A DNA stretch of 25,000 nt from assembly GCA_030704615.1 (NCBI GenBank), contig JAKLZA010000216.1, forward strand, positions 1-25,000, in the 5' to 3' direction. The notes under the pieces were generated by a model that was not told the origin of the DNA, did no database searches, and saw nothing but the letters and a program-made list of their open reading frames with translations. How positions within the stretch are numbered: position 1 is the stretch's first letter; the number at the start of each line of letters is the position of its first letter. Shown here piece by piece: positions 1 through 10,715 of the stretch. The stretch is from Takakia lepidozioides. Its lineage: Eukaryota > Streptophyta > Takakiopsida > Takakiales > Takakiaceae. Made by a program: the position numbers and the translations under genes.

Positions 1-484
1 ATTGACAATTGTGAAATGATATGTGATATGATACTTGCGATTTTGTAATCTATTTTTATATTTGATTTTTATATTTTCTTTTTAAAAATTTAAAGGGAAA
101 CGATCTGGTTCTAAAGTCTTCATGTGCATTCAAAGGGAAGAATATGAATATAGAACTTAATACGATCACAAGAAGAAGAAAAAATGGTTGTTTATTGTTG
201 GGTTGCAATGTAATAACAAAGGAGATACTTAGTGTTTGGTTTTCTATGATCTCCACCATAAGTCTAACCTTGAAGCTCATAGCTAGATGATGTTGGGTCT
301 ATTTTGCAACTATTTATGTTTGTTTTGAATCCACATTCTTGGAGCTAGCCTGATATTTGTAGCTAAACAATACGATATATGCTTTATTTTATTCTTCATT
401 CAAGGAGAAATATGAACATGATTTTCTCTATAACATAATATGTGAACTTACACATTATACATGTTGTGGATGGCTCATATGCTA
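1..484. other. AT-rich spacer, nothing recognised
   Basis: The stretch is strongly AT-rich. Open frames are short, low in complexity and resemble no protein family I know. I see no RNA gene or obvious repeat. Confidence 0.6.
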
Positions 485-673
485 GTACCTTGGCAACTTC
501 GACACACATTTTAATATTTCAAAGATTGTTGAAATTTTTGGAAATTAATTTTGTGAAATTAGGAACTTTGTGAATGATAGTAAAGCATATTTAGGAATAT
601 TTTATATGTTGAAATAAAATTCTAAAAATAAAATAAATATTTCGACATATGATTGTTGATCTTGCCAAGGTAC
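485..673. mobile_element. Possible MITE with 12-bp terminal inverted repeats and TA target duplication
   Basis: GTACCTTGGCAA at 485-496 is matched by its exact reverse complement at 662-673. Both ends are flanked by TA (483-484 and 674-675), so the inverted match is 14 bp including the TA. A 189-bp AT-rich, non-coding element with TA at both edges fits a Tc1/mariner-type (Stowaway-like) MITE in outline. The terminal sequence is not the classic Stowaway terminus, and TA is common in AT-rich DNA. The inverted repeat is seen directly; the MITE call is inference. Confidence 0.45.
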
Positions 674-675
674 TA

Positions 676-1178
676 CGGTAACAATTACAACATTTGTTTA
701 TGATGTAGGTTTGTGTGAGGAACCGAAATGAATAACTAATCTTAATGCATGTACAACTTGCAAGAATAAGTCTCTTTACTTATTTGGCTTTTGTCTCAAA
801 TACATGGTCATGTTTTTATTCTTTTTTTTCAAGCTCTATCCGGATGGGTTGGGTGGTTGGAGGCACGGCAAAAGCTCCGAGTCCAACTGCTTCAGAGCAT
901 GTGAAGTCGATCATTGTACAAGATAAGCCGAACTAAAAATTATCTACATGTGATATAACGGAGCACTCAAATCATCACCATCGATTACAAACGTTGGTCA
1001 TGGTCTGCCAACACTTTGATCCAAAATATGTAGAGAGCAATTGAAATACCAATCGCCACATGAAGCCTATGAAAATGTTAAGCCACAATTCGGCAGATGT
1101 TGCATACAGAGAATCACACGTAGATTGAGGTAAGAGAAGATTGAAGCAGCAGGAGATTGAAGCAAGAGAACCCAGAAG
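676..1178. other. Spacer, nothing recognised
   Basis: A 63-codon open frame (745-936, +) includes a serine/proline-rich stretch but matches nothing I recognise and has no supporting gene structure. The rest has no visible feature. Confidence 0.5.
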
Positions 1179-1798
1179 ATGCCCCACTTTACACATATAA
1201 CATCTATCAGTACGACTTTGCTTCCCAATGTGTGTTGGAAAGATCTAGCAAGTGGGATCTTCAAGATGAAAAGAGTTTTTAATGATAGGAAACTAGAAGC
1301 GATTGATGATCTTAAGCTGGGAAAGAAGTTGGACAAGAAGGTATTTGAGGAACTAGGTGATTTAGAGAGATATCAAGATGGGGATTATTGCCAACCGAAG
1401 AGTAAAAACCTGCAGAGTGTGGATGTTGTGATTCTCCCCGACATTCTTCCCCAGTTTTTTCATTACACCCACGGAAATCATGGATACAAAATTAGAGGTC
1501 TATAGGATTTGGATGATGTGTTAAAAAAGCCAAGATACCGCTTATTTCCTCTGTCCTTGAGGATACCTATGACTCTACTGGTTTTATGAACTTCTTGGAT
1601 GCAAAGGGCAAGCAGGTAAGTAGAGGATACAAGGAGAAGCTGCAGGAAAAGATACTGTACTTTTGTAAAAATAGCTATAACAGGGCTGCAACTTTTTGAC
1701 ACGCCCTATTGTATCTTTGTACAAATGAAAACAAGGGGTCTGAGCTTGGTGCATACCTGAAAGAGAGGGTACAAAGAATGCATTCATCATTAAAGTGT
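1179..1798 (+). pseudogene. Unrecognised decayed protein-coding stretch
   Basis: The 1179-1505 frame becomes protein-like from about 1267: charged, lysine- and aspartate-rich, with a hydrophobic segment VDVVILPDILPQFF near its end. After the stop, another frame (about 1556-1699) continues with protein-like sequence including STGFMNFLDAKGKQ and KEKLQEKILYFC. A third open segment follows to about 1798, with LGAYLKERVQRMHSS. The changes of frame and intervening stops suggest one ancestral coding region broken by indels, or exons whose junctions I cannot place. I do not recognise the family and assign no function. It could belong to an old transposon, given the neighbourhood. Confidence 0.35.
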
Positions 1799-2118
1799 AG
1801 AGAAAAATAGCTACTTCATAGCTGCTCTGCAATCCCAAATCTCACAGGTTCTCTCAGCTCGAATGAATCAGGCTTAAAACAAGTGAGGGCAGACACCGAA
1901 AGATCCTCATCAAGACTCTCTTGGAAGTTGAAATGTTATGCTAAGTCTCCTGACTCTGACTCAACAATGAAACGTAACAGGTAGGCCATAAAGGTAGCAC
2001 ATACTTTCTATGTAAAACGAAAATCCTACCTATACAAGACCATCATGGATGAAGGAACTCAATTCTTCGTATCAATACGAAGCAGATGGTTTGAGGCTAG
2101 GATTTCTAAGCAGCAATC

Positions 2119-2310
2119 CTAAAGCTCGATTAGCTTTGGTGCCAAACCAGAGATTTTAGAAGTTTTGATTAAGTGTCCAATCCCCCAAATATCAACAGAG
2201 GAATCATGTCCTCCTGTACATGTCTCTGACGCATGACTTTCAGGACACATACTCCGGTGCGCCTCTGATTGCGGTGAAATACAAACTTCATCGAAATCCA
2301 AAAGAAACAA
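2119..2310 (-). pseudogene. Possible protein-kinase C-lobe remnant
   Basis: Read on the minus strand, this 63-codon frame has LLDFDEV near its start, CPES about 20 residues later and SVDIWGIGHLI about 15 residues after that. In order and spacing these resemble kinase subdomains VII (DFG, here DFD), VIII (APE, here CPE) and IX (DxWxxG). Just upstream on the minus strand a broken stretch resembles an HRDLR-type catalytic loop with a stop in it. There is no intact N-lobe, so any kinase here is dead or only a fragment. The three-motif spacing is seen; the kinase identity is inference and could be chance. Confidence 0.35.
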
Positions 2311-2440
2311 AAAATGGCGAAGTCAAGCGCGTACATGGCAACGGAATGGATATTCTGAATATGCCATCACATGCACCCACATTGTCATGCAAGAGAGTGA
2401 GGTTTTCGTCAATCATAATTTTCTTTAGATGATCCATTTG

Positions 2441-4090
2441 CGTCAAATGGATGATCTCTGAGATCACATGCAGTATGTAGTTGGGTCAATGTGCTGACCC
2501 CATCATAGATTCCATCTTGGGTTTCTCCAGCATATATGTCAAATCATCCTACAATTACTCCTCAGTGAGCCAATGACCCTTCAAGCAATAATCATATGCT
2601 TTCACATGACGCATGAGGGATTGGAGCTTATAATTGTCATTTGTTGAATCCATGTCAGTGCGGTCTAGTATTATTTCAGAGTCTATTCATATTCACTCTA
2701 CATGTCTTTCTCGCCTCATTGAACTTTTCATACAAGCCATTTAACAGACTAACCATAATGCTAGCACAAGTGTTATAAACATAAACATCATTTTGACGTC
2801 ATCATGATACAAGTTTTGGTTAGATTGATCTTACTTACATTGTGATCATCTATCTCATCATGATCTTCCATTTCAATTGACTATGTAAAACTTTATAGGC
2901 ACAACTTAAAGCAATACTTCGTGACATATGCGATGGGACAATTTTTCTTTTATATTGATCTATAAGTTTATTGTCTTCATATTGTGTTCTTTTGCTTTCA
3001 TCTTGTCCACGTCATGATGATATTACAATATTGACAATGATTCCCAATACATTGATTTTTCTATGATATTGATTATGCAAGGATCAACCCCTATATAAAA
3101 ATAATATTGACTTACAAAACGTCGATCAACCTTTGATATTGATAACCATTCGGCACAAATGTTTCTCTTATGATATATTTGATCTCTACCCTCTTAGTGA
3201 TCAAAATCTGTTGAAACGCTAAAAAGTTGGATTTATTTAGATTACATCCAACAACTATAGAGCAGAACCCTTGCTAACTTATAGTTCATTTCCTCCTAAT
3301 CATGTTAGCATCTCCTATTCCATTTTCTGTTTTATTTGACAATGTGGTGTTGTTGTTTTGCTCAGTGAGGTTGTCGTTCTTTACATGGTTTGCAAGGAAG
3401 CATACCGGTCAATTTTAATATTTTTTTCTAGGATATGTTCGAATTGCCAACTTCACATTCGATAAAGCAGTATCATGCAACTGTTGGTGGAGCTATGTTA
3501 CCTCGAAGAACAACCTCTCTTTGAGTTCGTATTGTTGCTTTGGTCAAAGCACTTAGAGAGTCCCAATTGGATAACGTTGACCGGCTATTTTCTATCATTG
3601 TCTTGTTTTAATTTATGGCTGATATCGCTCTCATTATATGAAGCTTGTATGTCAAGAAGATACCTTAGTGTGGATTGAAAAATACAAAATAACAAAGTGC
3701 AAAGAAACAAAACATCAGTTCTCATATCCTTTCTTTTGCTCCTACTAGATTGCATGCCATCTATCTTCTTTTTTCTTTTGATAATGTTGACTCAAAAAAA
3801 TATTTTTTGATAAAACAATTTGGCAACAATAGAAGAAAGTAGGATCTCATACCATGTTCTGTTATTGCAATCACATTCAGAACAGCAAATACAAGATCGC
3901 ACGCTGCTCCAACTCGAGCAAAAATAGCCAAAAAACATGGTATCATGAAAAGACGTTGATCAAATAATAGCCCAATGTTTGAAAATCAACGCGTTCTTTC
4001 ACCTCTCTGGCAGCTTGTCTTGCGAGACAACGAGATGATGTGCGGGAGATCAATGAGGGTTAGAGACCCAACCGCACGGGACCGCGCCGA
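2441..4090. other. AT-rich spacer
   Basis: No gene is recognisable. It contains an 8-bp TGACGTCA palindrome near 2794 and scattered short frames. A 61-codon hydrophobic frame on the minus strand (3761-3946) and a 67-codon frame on the plus strand (3475-3678) match nothing I know. Composition becomes GC-richer from about 4010, approaching the F-box gene. Confidence 0.5.
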
Positions 4091-4096
4091 ATGTAT

Positions 4097-4149
4097 GGCC
4101 ATGGGGCTGATTTGACGGTATGGGGCGGCCATGATGGGGCTGATTTGAC
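4097..4149 (+). repeat. Short direct repeat upstream of the F-box promoter
   Basis: GGCCATGGGGCTGATTTGAC at 4097-4116 recurs at 4127-4149 with an extra ATG inserted after GGCC. The two copies start 30 bp apart, in the GC-rich stretch about 170 bp upstream of the TATA-like box. Confidence 0.7.
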
Positions 4150-4307
4150 AGGGGGCTTGCTATTCCCGGCCTGCCTGCCCGCAAGTACGGCGCTGTCAGA
4201 ATGCATTCAACTGACTTTTTATCGTGGGTGGCACGGGGATAGATGGATGAATCACAGAATCATGGATGCAATTCGTCGGGTGTGAGGGTGAGAGCTGTGG
4301 GCGTTGG

Positions 4308-4327
4308 AGGCCATGGGCCTTATATAG
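4308..4327 (+). promoter_or_regulatory. Candidate core promoter of the F-box gene
   Basis: A TATATAG box lies at 4321-4327, directly after TGGGCC (4314-4319), a site II/TCP-type element inside the palindrome AGGCCATGGGCCT. Transcription would start near 4350-4360, leaving a 5' leader of about 370 nt before the chosen ATG at 4723. The motifs are seen; promoter function is inferred. Confidence 0.45.
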
Positions 4328-4722
4328 CTGGAACGCTCTGCGGTCCTGCTGCATATGTTCCTCTCCATCGCTGGCCCTCGCTCGATCAATCTCGGCCTCG
4401 CGCATTGCGCTCTAGGAACAGATCTTTACTGTATTCGCAGGAGGTGGAGAAGAAGGTTGTAGTTGTTTTCTGGTGCTGGTTCATCGTAAGCTGTGAGCAA
4501 CAAGCAAGGCTATACTCCGGGTCATTGTCTTTCTATCGTCGCAGGTCCTAGGGTTGGCTGGCCCCAATCGTCATCTGTGTCCAGTACTCATCTTTCTGGG
4601 ATCGGGGAGGTTTATGAAGAAAGTCTATGTGTTTGTGACGGAATTCCCATCTGGTCGATCTGGGTAGCAGAGTAGGTTTGAACCTGATTCTAAACAAAGA
4701 AGATAGATTGGGTAAGGATTCT

Positions 4723-5798
4723 ATGGCGCTTCGGCGAGAAGTAGGAAGAAGAGATGGAAGAACCTTAAGTGATGACCTCGTGTATGAAATTTTGAGGCGG
4801 CTTGATGCCGTGACTCTGGCCACAGCAAACTGTGTAAGCTCTGGATTTCGTCATTTGTTTGGGGATGAGGCTTTGTGGGAAAGGATGTGTACGTCGCGGT
4901 GGCCCTCGACCAAGGACCCGCATGTCAAGTCCATCGTCTCGTCGATGGGAGGGTTCCGCAAGTTTTACGCATCCTGCTACCCCCTTATCGTCAGCAAGGA
5001 GGCCGTTGCGAAGGAGGAGTTTGGTCTGAAGGGTGTTGGTGAGACTTGGTGGGACTGCGACGACGGAGTCGATGAAGAGCCCTCCGATCTTTCTGCATCC
5101 CATTTCATCTCCATTGTCGATGTGGTCTACAAAGGAGAATCTGTACTCTCAAGAACTGTTTTAGGTATTCCTGGAGCGGACGATTTTCTTGGCTGGTTTT
5201 CGAATTGTCCTTTCAGAGTGGATCTACTTAAGTCTCCCGAGGAAGATGATGGAGACCAGCAGGAGCACGAAGGGTGGACAGTTATGGCGGACCTGCCTGC
5301 CATCACATCTGTGGAGAAGGAGAGGAAGGACGGGAAGTTTTGGAAAGCGCTATGGGACAACCAGAGAGTCAGCTGGATTTTGATCAATAAGAAGACCAAA
5401 CAAATGGCTAATCTTGCGAGTTGGCGGCCACTCGTAGGGCAGCGACATGGGCCTTGTGACAAAGACTTTCTGCTTCGTTTTGGATCCATTCTTCTCGGGA
5501 ATGAAAAGATACTTCGCTGGTGGCATAACCAGTGCAATATTGTCATGAATGCAGGGTTTCTAACAATGGGGTTGGGGACGCGGTGGAGACAACCCTGCGT
5601 TTAACGGAACTCAGCATGCAGTTAGAAGATATGGAGTGTACGCATTTGAATGGGAGGGATAGTCTCCTAACACTTTCCAGGGCCTTGACTTGCGATAAAA
5701 GCAAAGACCACGCAGAAGTTCTGGACTCTTACCACCAGTATCTGAAAGTGCAAAGCGTGATGAAGGAGGAGAGGATCCGACAAGAAGGTCGCCCCTGA
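4723..5798 (+). CDS. F-box protein (At2g27310-like family), one frameshift near the 3' end
   Basis: The protein is a probable substrate receptor of an SCF ubiquitin ligase. An F-box occupies about residues 14-60 (LSDDLVYEILRRLD, then LWERMCTSRWPSTKDP), the pattern of the plant At2g27310-type F-box family. The first frame opens at 4678, but ATG 4723 (context tctATGGCG) sits close before the F-box and is preferred. The first frame ends at 5604, while the family-like C-terminus (LTELSMQLEDMECTHLNGRD) lies in a second frame that stops at 5796-5798. The frames meet at the GGG of 5554-5556, where one G appears to be missing; with it the protein would be about 358 residues. No intron fits: a GT at 5556 joined to the AG ending at 5621 creates a stop. 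This is either a sequencing slip in a G-run or a recent pseudogene. The single-exon structure is typical of the family. Confidence 0.75.
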
Positions 5799-6232
5799 CA
5801 CACCGCCGCAGTTGTTAGTGGCATCGGTGCCTTCCTTTGCCTTTGCTACGTGATTCTTTAGTTTGTAGCAGCGTTCTATTGATTCGGACTTCTCTGAATG
5901 GAGAGTGATGCGGGCAAGTACGACATGTATATTAAGCGCTTGCTAGTTTGTACATATGAGCTGGATCTTGGTACAGTTTGTGCCCTTGCTTTGAGGCCTT
6001 CTGTCCAATACCTTCAGAGTACTTGCCAGAGGGATGGGACCATTTAAGGGATGTCCCCATGAGATGTTAACACACAACACTGCAATTTTCTTTGACAGGT
6101 GCTGAGTGCCTCAGCAAAAGGATGCCATTATTGGTAGCCATTTTGGGGGCTTATTTGTGTGTGTATGGATGTGATTGGTGTACCTCTGTATCTGCTAATG
6201 ATCTCCTTAATCTTTGCATTTTTTGTCTATAG
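5799..6232. other. 3' flank of the F-box gene
   Basis: This probably holds the F-box 3' untranslated region, followed by the intron preceding the first visible MCM8-like exon; a splice acceptor (ttttgtctatag) ends at 6232. No earlier MCM8 exon is convincingly present. Confidence 0.45.
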
Positions 6233-8604
6233 ATGGTATTGTTCTTGCACTGTTTGGAGGTGTACAAAGGCATAACAACGAGATGCCTGTCAGAGGTGAT
6301 ATCCATGTGATCGTTGTTGGTATGTACTTTCTTGGTCGTCTTGTATAAGGTTGACGAAGATGCTGTGACTCGCAGCTTAATGGTTCTTAATATTTGACAT
6401 GGTGCTAAATCAGTACTCAAGAGTCTTAACATCCAACATTGAATATTTAACCCTCACTCTTGCAATCTCCAGTGAAGACAGTTTGCGGTCTACTTTTGCT
6501 GTCAACCTCAGGGTGTTATCAGCCAAAACAGTGTGGAAAGCTCAGAGGAACTTGGACCAAGTTACAATCGAAATGAGTCTGAAGATCAAACGTTAGTCGC
6601 GAGTCCTAGCAAATATATATATTCTATATATTTTTTATTGCCGGCAAAAAATAATACAGATATATTTATATTTCTTGTTACGCCCTCAAGCCCTCCACAG
6701 AACCCAGCGAGCCCCTCTCGAAGCAAAAAAAAAAAATGATATATACCCAACCCAGTCCTCTCGTACTAGGGTTGACTTCTAGTGCTATCTGATGCAAAAA
6801 GCAGTCCTGAGTGTTTGTAGGGGATCCTGGACTTGGAAAGAGTCAGCTCCTACAAGCTGCTGTAGTGGGCACCATGTGGCATTTATGTGTGTAGAACACT
6901 AGCAGCAGTGCTGGGCTCACTGTGGCAGTCATTCAAGGATGTCCTAAGTGGAGGTTATGTATATGAACAGGTGCTGTTCTCATGTCTCTTGAATGGGCTT
7001 GGAGGAAGTGTTGCTCACTTGCTCTCCACATCTGTACTCCCCTCAATTCCTGCTCTTGCTTTCTGGTTTTTTCGATACCGCCATCAACACAGCCTGACTG
7101 CTCACCTGATGCACTCGTGCCTGGTGTTTAAGAAATACAGCTTACCTAGTCAAATTGGTACTTTCTGCTGAAGTACCATTGCAGGAGCCATGGTACTTGC
7201 TGATACAGGAATATGCTGTATGGACGAGTTTGATAGAGTGTCTTGTGTCTTCCGAGCATTGGGTAATGGCCCCAACCTGAAACATGCATTCTTTTTGCAA
7301 ACAACGTCTTTTTGCTTGGTAGCTGACAAACTAGGTGCATGTTCTAGCCTCAATACGATTTCTCAATGCTGAAATTGGGCCTTGGGCCCAAGCAATACCA
7401 GATTTCTTCTAGATTCATGCATCAGTAATATTGCCAGCAGCATCCTGGAAATTTTTTTAGGAATGCAAATTTGTGAATCTTATTGCTTGATATGGCTTCC
7501 AGGCACCCCTGGAGGCCATGGAGCAGCAATGGGTCTCACTGGCAAAGGGTGGGCTTGTTGCCTGGTTGTGCAAATCCCGTTGGTGGTCATTACAAGTTCA
7601 TCTGTCTCCCTCATTGTTTAATGCTTTGGAAGTTTGTTTTCACATTGTGGCCCATGGGCACTGAGGCTATTTTGTCGCGGTTTGATCTTATCTTCATCTT
7701 GCTGGACAAGCCTGACAAGGTTTTGGATCAACGGCTGACAGATTATATTATAGTGGTATGGACTTTCCCATTTTTTGTGCATGTGTCCCTGCTCTGGAGC
7801 CCATCATCCAGCATAACATATTTGATCGGAATAATAAGGGTTAATTTACACTCGATTCAATTTTCATGGTGGTAGTACCTTCCACCCTGTATAGTGAGAG
7901 TGTGACATCTCACCTCATTATCATTGTGACAAATTTGTACAAGATTGCTAATGTTTTGGTTGTTGCAGCTCCATGCAGGCTCAACAGTTCACCATTATAC
8001 GAAAAAATCCTACTTTTTTAAACGTTGCATAAGAGATCACGGGGCCATCATGCCTTCAAGTTCTTCTTTGACTCTTACATACAATATCCTTGCGTTGGTT
8101 GCAGTCCTGTTCGAAGTAATGGGAGGTCCACAAAAGACGACAGAGAAGGATGCTCTAATTGCATGACAGCTCAAATTGGACTCAAATCAAGGACAAGGAC
8201 AAGGAACCACTTCCTGCCCAACTTCTGTGTACATATTTTGCATATTCTAAGCAGTATGTTTTCCCAAGATAAGAGTTTCTCATACTTGTGACCCCTAAAG
8301 CTCGGCCTAAAAAACTCCCATGCTTGGTCATGTGTAGCCCTTCAACATCACCAATGGAACTATTGTCTGTCACCCCACATTCAAAAAATCTCATTTAACT
8401 GGTATCTTCTGACTCTTTTTTTGCCGAAAGCATTGCATGGACTCCTATCACTGGTGTGCCAGATACAATCTAACATGCTTGAGGCTTTCGAGGGACGTTG
8501 TAGGGATAATGAAGGAGTCCCTGTTTGATAAGCTGGTAGATGAGAATATTTGTGTGGACCTTGGGCGAAGTGGAGGGATAAACCAGCAGAAAAGGCAAAA
8601 CTAG
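6233..8604 (+). pseudogene. MCM8: MCM8 DNA helicase pseudogene, AAA+ half only
   Basis: MCM8 is an AAA+ helicase of homologous recombination and meiotic repair, working with MCM9. Seven exon-like blocks follow the family order. 6233-6319 encodes LALFGGV...[12 protein letters not shown] and ends at a GTATGT donor. 6821-6970 gives Walker A, GDPGLGKSQLLQAA; the phase across this first intron is correct. From 7185 comes GAMVLADTGICCMDEFD (Walker B). From 7503 comes LEAMEQQ, then ANPVGGHY (7570-7596). 7654-7752 has ILSRFDLIFILLDKPD with the Arg finger. From 7969 comes LHAGS. 8458-8604 has IMKESLFDKLVDE and DLGRSGG. Lesions include TAG at 6893-6895, a frameshift near 6935-6940, loss of about 11 residues before ANPVGGHY, loss of about 15 residues before DVVGIM, and an early stop at 8602. 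The N-terminal OB-fold and zinc regions are not seen. Retained introns show that this copy arose by DNA-level duplication or in-place decay, not by retroposition. Confidence 0.85.
6725..6736. repeat. Run of 12 A inside an MCM8 pseudogene intron
   Basis: Twelve adenines follow a C-rich stretch (about 6678-6724). This could be the tail of a small retroposed sequence, but no matching element or target duplication is visible. Confidence 0.3.
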
Positions 8605-9473
8605 CCGTAAGGTGAAGGCGCTCTTAGTCACGCCGGTTGCCGCCAGCGTCTTCTCTGTCTCTATCCCATAGTCTTACGCATTACTACGTAGAAACAAATT
8701 CCCAGTACGGACTATGTGGAGTGCAGTTTGCTCCACCTCATAGCATCCAAGTGAAATACATTTACAATGATTCTGCAAACCAGTGCAACTTCCAACTGAG
8801 ACGCCCATTTTAGAGTTTTCAACAGTCTAGCTTGAATTTCAAAATATGTGGGGGATATCATACCATAATGTGATATCATCTTTATGTTTTGCTGAGAGTT
8901 GATGCACTGGAATGACATTCTTAAGGTTGAGGTTAGTGTTACGTTTGCAGAGCAGTTGCCCTCAAATAATCATACTGATTCAATCAACATGCCTTTTGTC
9001 GACTTTGGCAATAAAGATAGTGAGTGTGTCCCAGCGGGGCCCATGCTGGTAGTTTGTGAACAAGGCCATAAGGGAGCGTTGTGTCACCCAGTGAGCCTTC
9101 GAGCGTTCCCAGCGGCAGTCAGAGCCTTCTATGAGATTCATGAGATGTCAGCTCCATCGACATCATAGATGACCAGTCCAATTTTAACACGAGGTATGTT
9201 AGCTTCCATGTTCACTACTGTAGTCACTTTGTTCAGGTCCAAATTGGACGTAATGGAGTGTCAACCGAGGACCCATCATCTCGCATCCATCATCTATGTG
9301 AAGTGAAGACTCTCAATGATGGTGAATTATATAGAACGTCGTTTTAGGTCTTTGTTCACAATAAGCACCTACACGAGGGTTAGATTTATAGGACTATCAT
9401 ATGCAGGAGGCCCAAGGACGGAGGGAGAGAGACAGGTGACTGATGGTGAGTGATAATGATCCAGGTGAGCTAT
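8605..9473. other. Spacer with one unrecognised open frame
   Basis: An 89-codon frame at 8899-9168 (+) is open and of mixed composition, with PAGPMLVVCEQGHKGALCHP in its middle, but resembles no family I know. No splice-linked continuation is visible. The rest shows no feature. Confidence 0.4.
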
Positions 9474-9870
9474 AGGGGCACATCGGTTTGAGTTTGAGCC
9501 TCTTTCAACTGGCGAAGGCCCAGCTCCTCCCACACTTTATTCCACTTGTATCAATTCGTGGCCAGCTCTCGATCGCTGGCAAAGCCTTCAACAAGAACCT
9601 CCTTGCTCCAACTCAGGTACCCTCTTTCTCCAGAACTTCCTGGTCAGCTGTCATTTTACTTGAGGAGAGATACTGTTCCTTCTACACTTGGCTATGATGT
9701 AACTTCAGCCATGGTTATGCAGGATACTACCAAAGCTAATCTGGGATTGCTCATTGCAGGACTCAGAAGTGACAGGAAAGCCACAGGTTGTTACAAGTGG
9801 AAAGAAAGTGGGGGAAGAGCTGGGCCTTCGCCGGTTGAAAGAGGCTCAAACTTCAAACGATGTGCCCCTT
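9474..9870. repeat. Long imperfect inverted repeat (arms about 90 bp, loop about 217 bp)
   Basis: The segment 9474-9562 is matched in reverse complement by 9780-9870 at high identity (nearly 90% by eye), including an 18-bp exact block around GGCGAAGGCCCAGCTC. Outside the arms similarity continues weakly. A related segment (gccagctctcgatcgctggc at about 9560) recurs in direct orientation near 9871, so the structure is compound. A transcript would fold into a long hairpin. Open frames at 9546-10079 and 9754-9981 run through an arm and are probably a by-product of it. Possible origins are a foldback/MITE-type element or an inverted duplication giving small RNAs. Confidence 0.75.
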
Positions 9871-10715
9871 GCCCAGCTCTTGATCGCCGCCAAAGTCATC
9901 CGAAGGCAAAGCCTCCTTGCTTCTTGCTTGTCCCCTGTCATGAATCCCATCAGAAATTTTATCAGAATTATAAAGGATTAGGACAGGGAGCATTCCAACG
10001 CTGCTCTTCAAGTTTTTCAATGGAGGCCGGCGCTGCAAGGTTAGTGCAAACTAGATCCACTGTATACAACAGTGGTTGATACACTAGGCAGTTCAGGGTG
10101 AATGGAGTTGGCAGAGAAAACATTCGTAGCACACACGCATGGATGAGAATACGAGGGAATATATGTTTGTCTTCCCTTTCTCGCAGAAGCGCAGCGATGG
10201 CAGCTCGCCTGCGTGTGCTGGTAGCGACTATACCCAAGGCCCTTCCATCTCATCATGTGGAAGGGGCCGGAGACCTCACCTCATGGAGCAGATCCGGCCA
10301 GACACTCTTGCAATTGATGGCAATGACGGCTTCCCGGCCTCCAGAGAAACCGAAGAAAGGTGCAGACATGAAATGAGTTGGGTATTTTGTTTGGGTCTGC
10401 AAATTGTTTGCATTGTGCGATCGAGGCTTTCTCAAGCTGAGAGCTGGAACTTTGCATACTCTTCTGTTGTTTCTATTCATTATGTCAGAGAGCGAGGGAG
10501 AGGGACTTATTACGTGCCTTGATTGTGCCAAAGTTTCTAGCCATCTGTTCGTAGAAATACCCACCAGGTTTCTTCTAAGGGTGAGAGTTATGACAAGGTT
10601 GCCGGACAAGTGACGTAAATCCCGCTTTAAGTTGTTCCACGATCTGCAGTGCACTTTAGTGCACTTTCAATAGGGCCTGAGCCAATCGGAAGCTGGCGGA
10701 CTCATGTTCTTGCAG
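9871..10715. other. Spacer with unrecognised frames upstream of the OSB exons
   Basis: A frame from ATG 10197 to 10376 (MAARLRVLVATIPKALPSHH at its start, ending PPEKPKKGADMK) could be a decayed targeting peptide or linker of the OSB gene downstream, but nothing proves this. A second overlapping frame (10139-10522) is equally open. No OB-fold is recognisable. A small hairpin (CCCTTCCA...TGGAAGGG) lies within 10226-10266. Confidence 0.35.

Noticed and set aside
2431-2455. Hairpin ATCCATTTG-cgt-CAAATGGAT as a terminator or regulatory element
   Set aside because: A 9-bp stem in AT-rich plant DNA with no nearby gene end; likely chance.
5551-5621. Intron or programmed frameshift rescuing the F-box frame
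   Set aside because: Joining GT at 5556 to the AG at 5621 creates a stop. The GGGTTTC heptamer is out of register with the zero frame, so it does not fit a -1 slippery site.
9546-10079. 177-codon open frame as a gene
   Set aside because: It runs through one arm of the long inverted repeat, has no recognisable content and competes with another open frame over the same bases.
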